Positions 62,264 to 64,000 of a stretch of 64,000 nt of DNA are shown here, in pieces (position 1 is the stretch's first letter; each line of letters starts with the position of its first letter). The notes beneath the pieces were generated by a model. It saw nothing but the letters and a program-made list of their open reading frames with translations. It made no database searches and was not told the origin of the DNA. This DNA is from Fasciola hepatica (lineage: Eukaryota; Platyhelminthes; Trematoda; Plagiorchiida; Fasciolidae): positions 10,309,501 to 10,373,500 of the forward strand of contig CANUEZ040000020.1 of the NCBI GenBank assembly GCA_948099385.1, given 5' to 3'. Made by a program: the position numbers and the translations under genes.

Positions 62264-62854
62264 CGGTGTTCTCTTGTCGATAAAAGTCCCACCAGATTGT
62301 ACTGTTTTTCCAGTAGATAGTGCTTTCCTGTGCTTGATTCTTTGCAGCAGTTGTTTTGCCGACTCCCGTAGGACCCCAAATCCACCAGACTTTCGTTTTT
62401 TCGGTTCGTTCCGAGCTGTGGAAGATGATGTCGATGGTTCTGAGCAAGTTGTTGCAATGTTTGGTGAATAAGTAACAGTGCTTAAGGGCGAGTTCCTGTA
62501 GAGTAGCCCCAGAGTTGTATTCTTGTATAATTTGCTCAACATTGCTCTTTGTATTGCTTCGTACTTTGTCCGAGTTCGACGTCGACGCAATATCAGACCA
62601 CGGGCCATTAATTCGTGTATCACTTTTTTGGCAGTACTTTCTCGCTGATTTCCGATTTCTTGCGATCTCGATATGGGCCCGTGGTAGTATTCCGTTGATG
62701 TTGTTGCAGGTTGTTGGATGTTTTCAGTATAGGTAGATTTGGTAATGTTCTGTGCCTTGTGTTCCTCGTTCTAACTGGAAGACATATTGCGGGTTATTTG
62801 TTTGGAATAAGTTTTCTAGTTCCTCCGGAGTTTCACTTGGATTGTTGTACGTGC
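61671..62854. repeat. Large palindrome: two 577-bp inverted arms around a 30-bp loop
   Basis: Arm 61671-62247 is the reverse complement of arm 62278-62854. Positions pair as x with 124525 minus x throughout, with no indel. The only mismatch I found is 61802 (c) against 62723 (t). The loop is 62248-62277. The arms consist entirely of Rep pseudogene sequence and end abruptly inside motif I on the outer side. Such symmetry suggests a recent fold-back duplication, gene conversion, or an artefact. Confidence 0.95.
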
Positions 62855-62860
62855 GCCACA
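62205..62860 (-). pseudogene. Endogenous CRESS-DNA virus Rep, minus-strand copy with Walker B
   Basis: The inverted copy reads from about 62860 down to the loop. It begins inside motif I (TYNNP; an ATG lies just outside the arm in the same frame, at about 62858-62860). It keeps motifs II and III and Walker A as in the plus copy, and shares the same in-frame TGA (62724-62726). Unlike the plus copy, it continues in frame through the loop with QENTVIVNDYDK (62277 down to about 62242), which occupies the place and pattern of the SF3 Walker B. It then runs antisense into the other arm and stops at 62205. The loop therefore belongs naturally to this copy. Helicase motif C and the C-terminus are absent. 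Confidence 0.85.
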
Positions 62861-64000
62861 TCAAGCGACATCATGGTTTTCTTGTGTGAGTTCACATTCT
62901 GTATGATGGACACAAACTGAAAACTATCTCGTAGATTATGTTTAGCGAGTCTCATGCGAATGGGTTCCAGGAGTTCTATCAGCCATTGTGCCAACGGTCA
63001 ATCAAGTGCATAACTATCACCTATATGATATGTAAGAGCAAGATTAGGAATCATTGAAACTAATTGTTCGCTCTCTAACGTTGTTTTTTATTATATATTT
63101 ACCGGTAAATTTTCAAGATGGCTGCCAAAGCTCAATTAAAACACTTTCTCTACAAGAAAACTGTATGGGTGTGCTACAGCCAGTCTCCGGGAACCGGGGA
63201 AAGGGGTGAGCATCACGGCAGATTTACGCCCAGCAGTTCATTTGGATACCGGTTCCAAAGGTGAGCATCAATGAAGGTCAAATTGCGTTTTGTATCACTG
63301 GAAGGTAGGATGCAAGAAATTTTATTCGCGGTTTCCATTGGTCGTTTTGTCTAAAGGCACTGAAAATCTCGGTACTGAAGTTTTTCAGAAAACCCATGTA
63401 GGTTAACTCGAGCACATCCGAAGACTGTTAGATACGGTATTCTGAACGAGTTTTCACACTGTATTGCAGGTATTGTCAAAATTTGCCAGACGAGCTTTTT
63501 TCTTCGAAGTCAATTCCTCTTTCCTGAGCTCCTTGTAGTGAAGCAAAAGGCTAAAATATCAAACTCCATAGAACAGGATGTCAGTCACATTAGTTCTGTT
63601 GTGATCCGCTGGAGATTGAAGTTATGCGACCTTCGTCATTGTAATAGATTAGTCTGGAGTTCAGATGAGCATTATTAATTAAATGTTAAACATGGCTTAC
63701 TGTTAAGCTGATGAAAGTGAAATTCACGATTGGTGGGTTTTGTCATTGAGAAATAAATGCTGATCCTACTAGAAGCGTATCTTTTTTTGTGACTTGTCTG
63801 CCGTGTTCCTGCATAACAGAATGAAGCCAAAACGAAGCGAACATATATCATGAGTAGTGTGCTGTCTAACAGTTCAACAGCCAACTCACGGTGAATGGTT
63901 ACCTCACCGGAGGAAAATATTTGGTTTATTGCGAATGCGTGACCCGGATTTCAAGGTCGTTCGAGCGCAGCCCGTTAAATATCTATTTTTTCTCGTTACG
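62861..64000. other. Unrecognised DNA to the window end
   Basis: No gene, viral gene or repeat family recognised on either strand. No capsid-like frame is present next to the Rep copies. Short ORFs such as 63675-63884 have no known domain. Confidence 0.4.

Noticed and set aside
61902..62471. 189-codon plus-strand frame across the palindrome, and its mirror on the minus strand (62258-62623)
   Set aside because: It overlaps Rep in another frame, appears twice only because the arms are identical, runs through the loop and has no recognisable domain. Its arginine-rich start is suggestive of a capsid but not enough.

Overview
This window looks like repeat-rich nuclear DNA from a metazoan, most plausibly a parasitic flatworm (trematode or cestode). 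The grounds are pervasive CR1 and RTE non-LTR retrotransposons, BEL/Pao and Ty3/gypsy remnants, TTAGGG-type telomeric motifs, and one conserved animal gene with a very long repeat-filled intron. The species cannot be fixed from sequence alone. No rRNA, convincing tRNA, CRISPR array or bacterial-style operon is visible.

Layout. 1-2110: decayed CR1 endonuclease/reverse transcriptase copy. 2110-8045: mostly unrecognised DNA with one reverse-transcriptase tail on the minus strand near 4.3-4.5 kb. 8046-9623: Ty3/gypsy RT-RNase H pseudogene. 9950-14165: a nearly complete but broken CR1 with a PHD-finger ORF1. 14250-22600: a second CR1, split inside its RT by a BEL/Pao element (17558-21986) with two ~377-bp LTRs. 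22800-24640: another CR1 RT copy, ending just upstream of the host gene.

25002-40958 is the one confident host gene: the Golgi pH regulator/GPR89 family. A 220-codon first exon and a 208-codon last exon are separated by a 14.7-kb intron. The intron holds an RTE element with a 0.8-kb insertion, a CR1/Jockey-like RT remnant, a 5'-truncated near-identical twin of the RTE, an RTE 5' fragment and a degenerate plus-strand RTE. 41-56 kb is mostly unrecognised, with microsatellites and one decayed RT (45.2-46.6 kb). 55.9-59.6 kb is a minus-strand RTE with its 5' leader, and 59.6-60.75 kb is a piggyBac transposase pseudogene.

The most unusual part is 60.8-62.9 kb. Degenerate TTAGGG repeats (60823-60879) are followed by an AT-rich stretch and a 29-bp tandem array carrying CCCTAA in the opposite sense (61233-61360). 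Next comes an endogenous CRESS-DNA-virus (circovirus-like) replication-initiator (Rep) pseudogene. The Rep sequence is folded back on itself: two 577-bp arms (61671-62247 and 62278-62854) form a palindrome around a 30-bp loop with a single mismatch seen. The plus copy carries HUH motif I through Walker A. The minus copy adds a Walker-B-like segment in the loop. Both share the same in-frame TGA. I read this as a fossil viral insertion next to telomere-like sequence, with a tail-to-tail inverted duplication. An assembly artefact must be excluded first.

The transposable-element genes do not form a pathway. Apart from GPR89, every coding region shows stops, frameshifts, truncation or lost catalytic residues.
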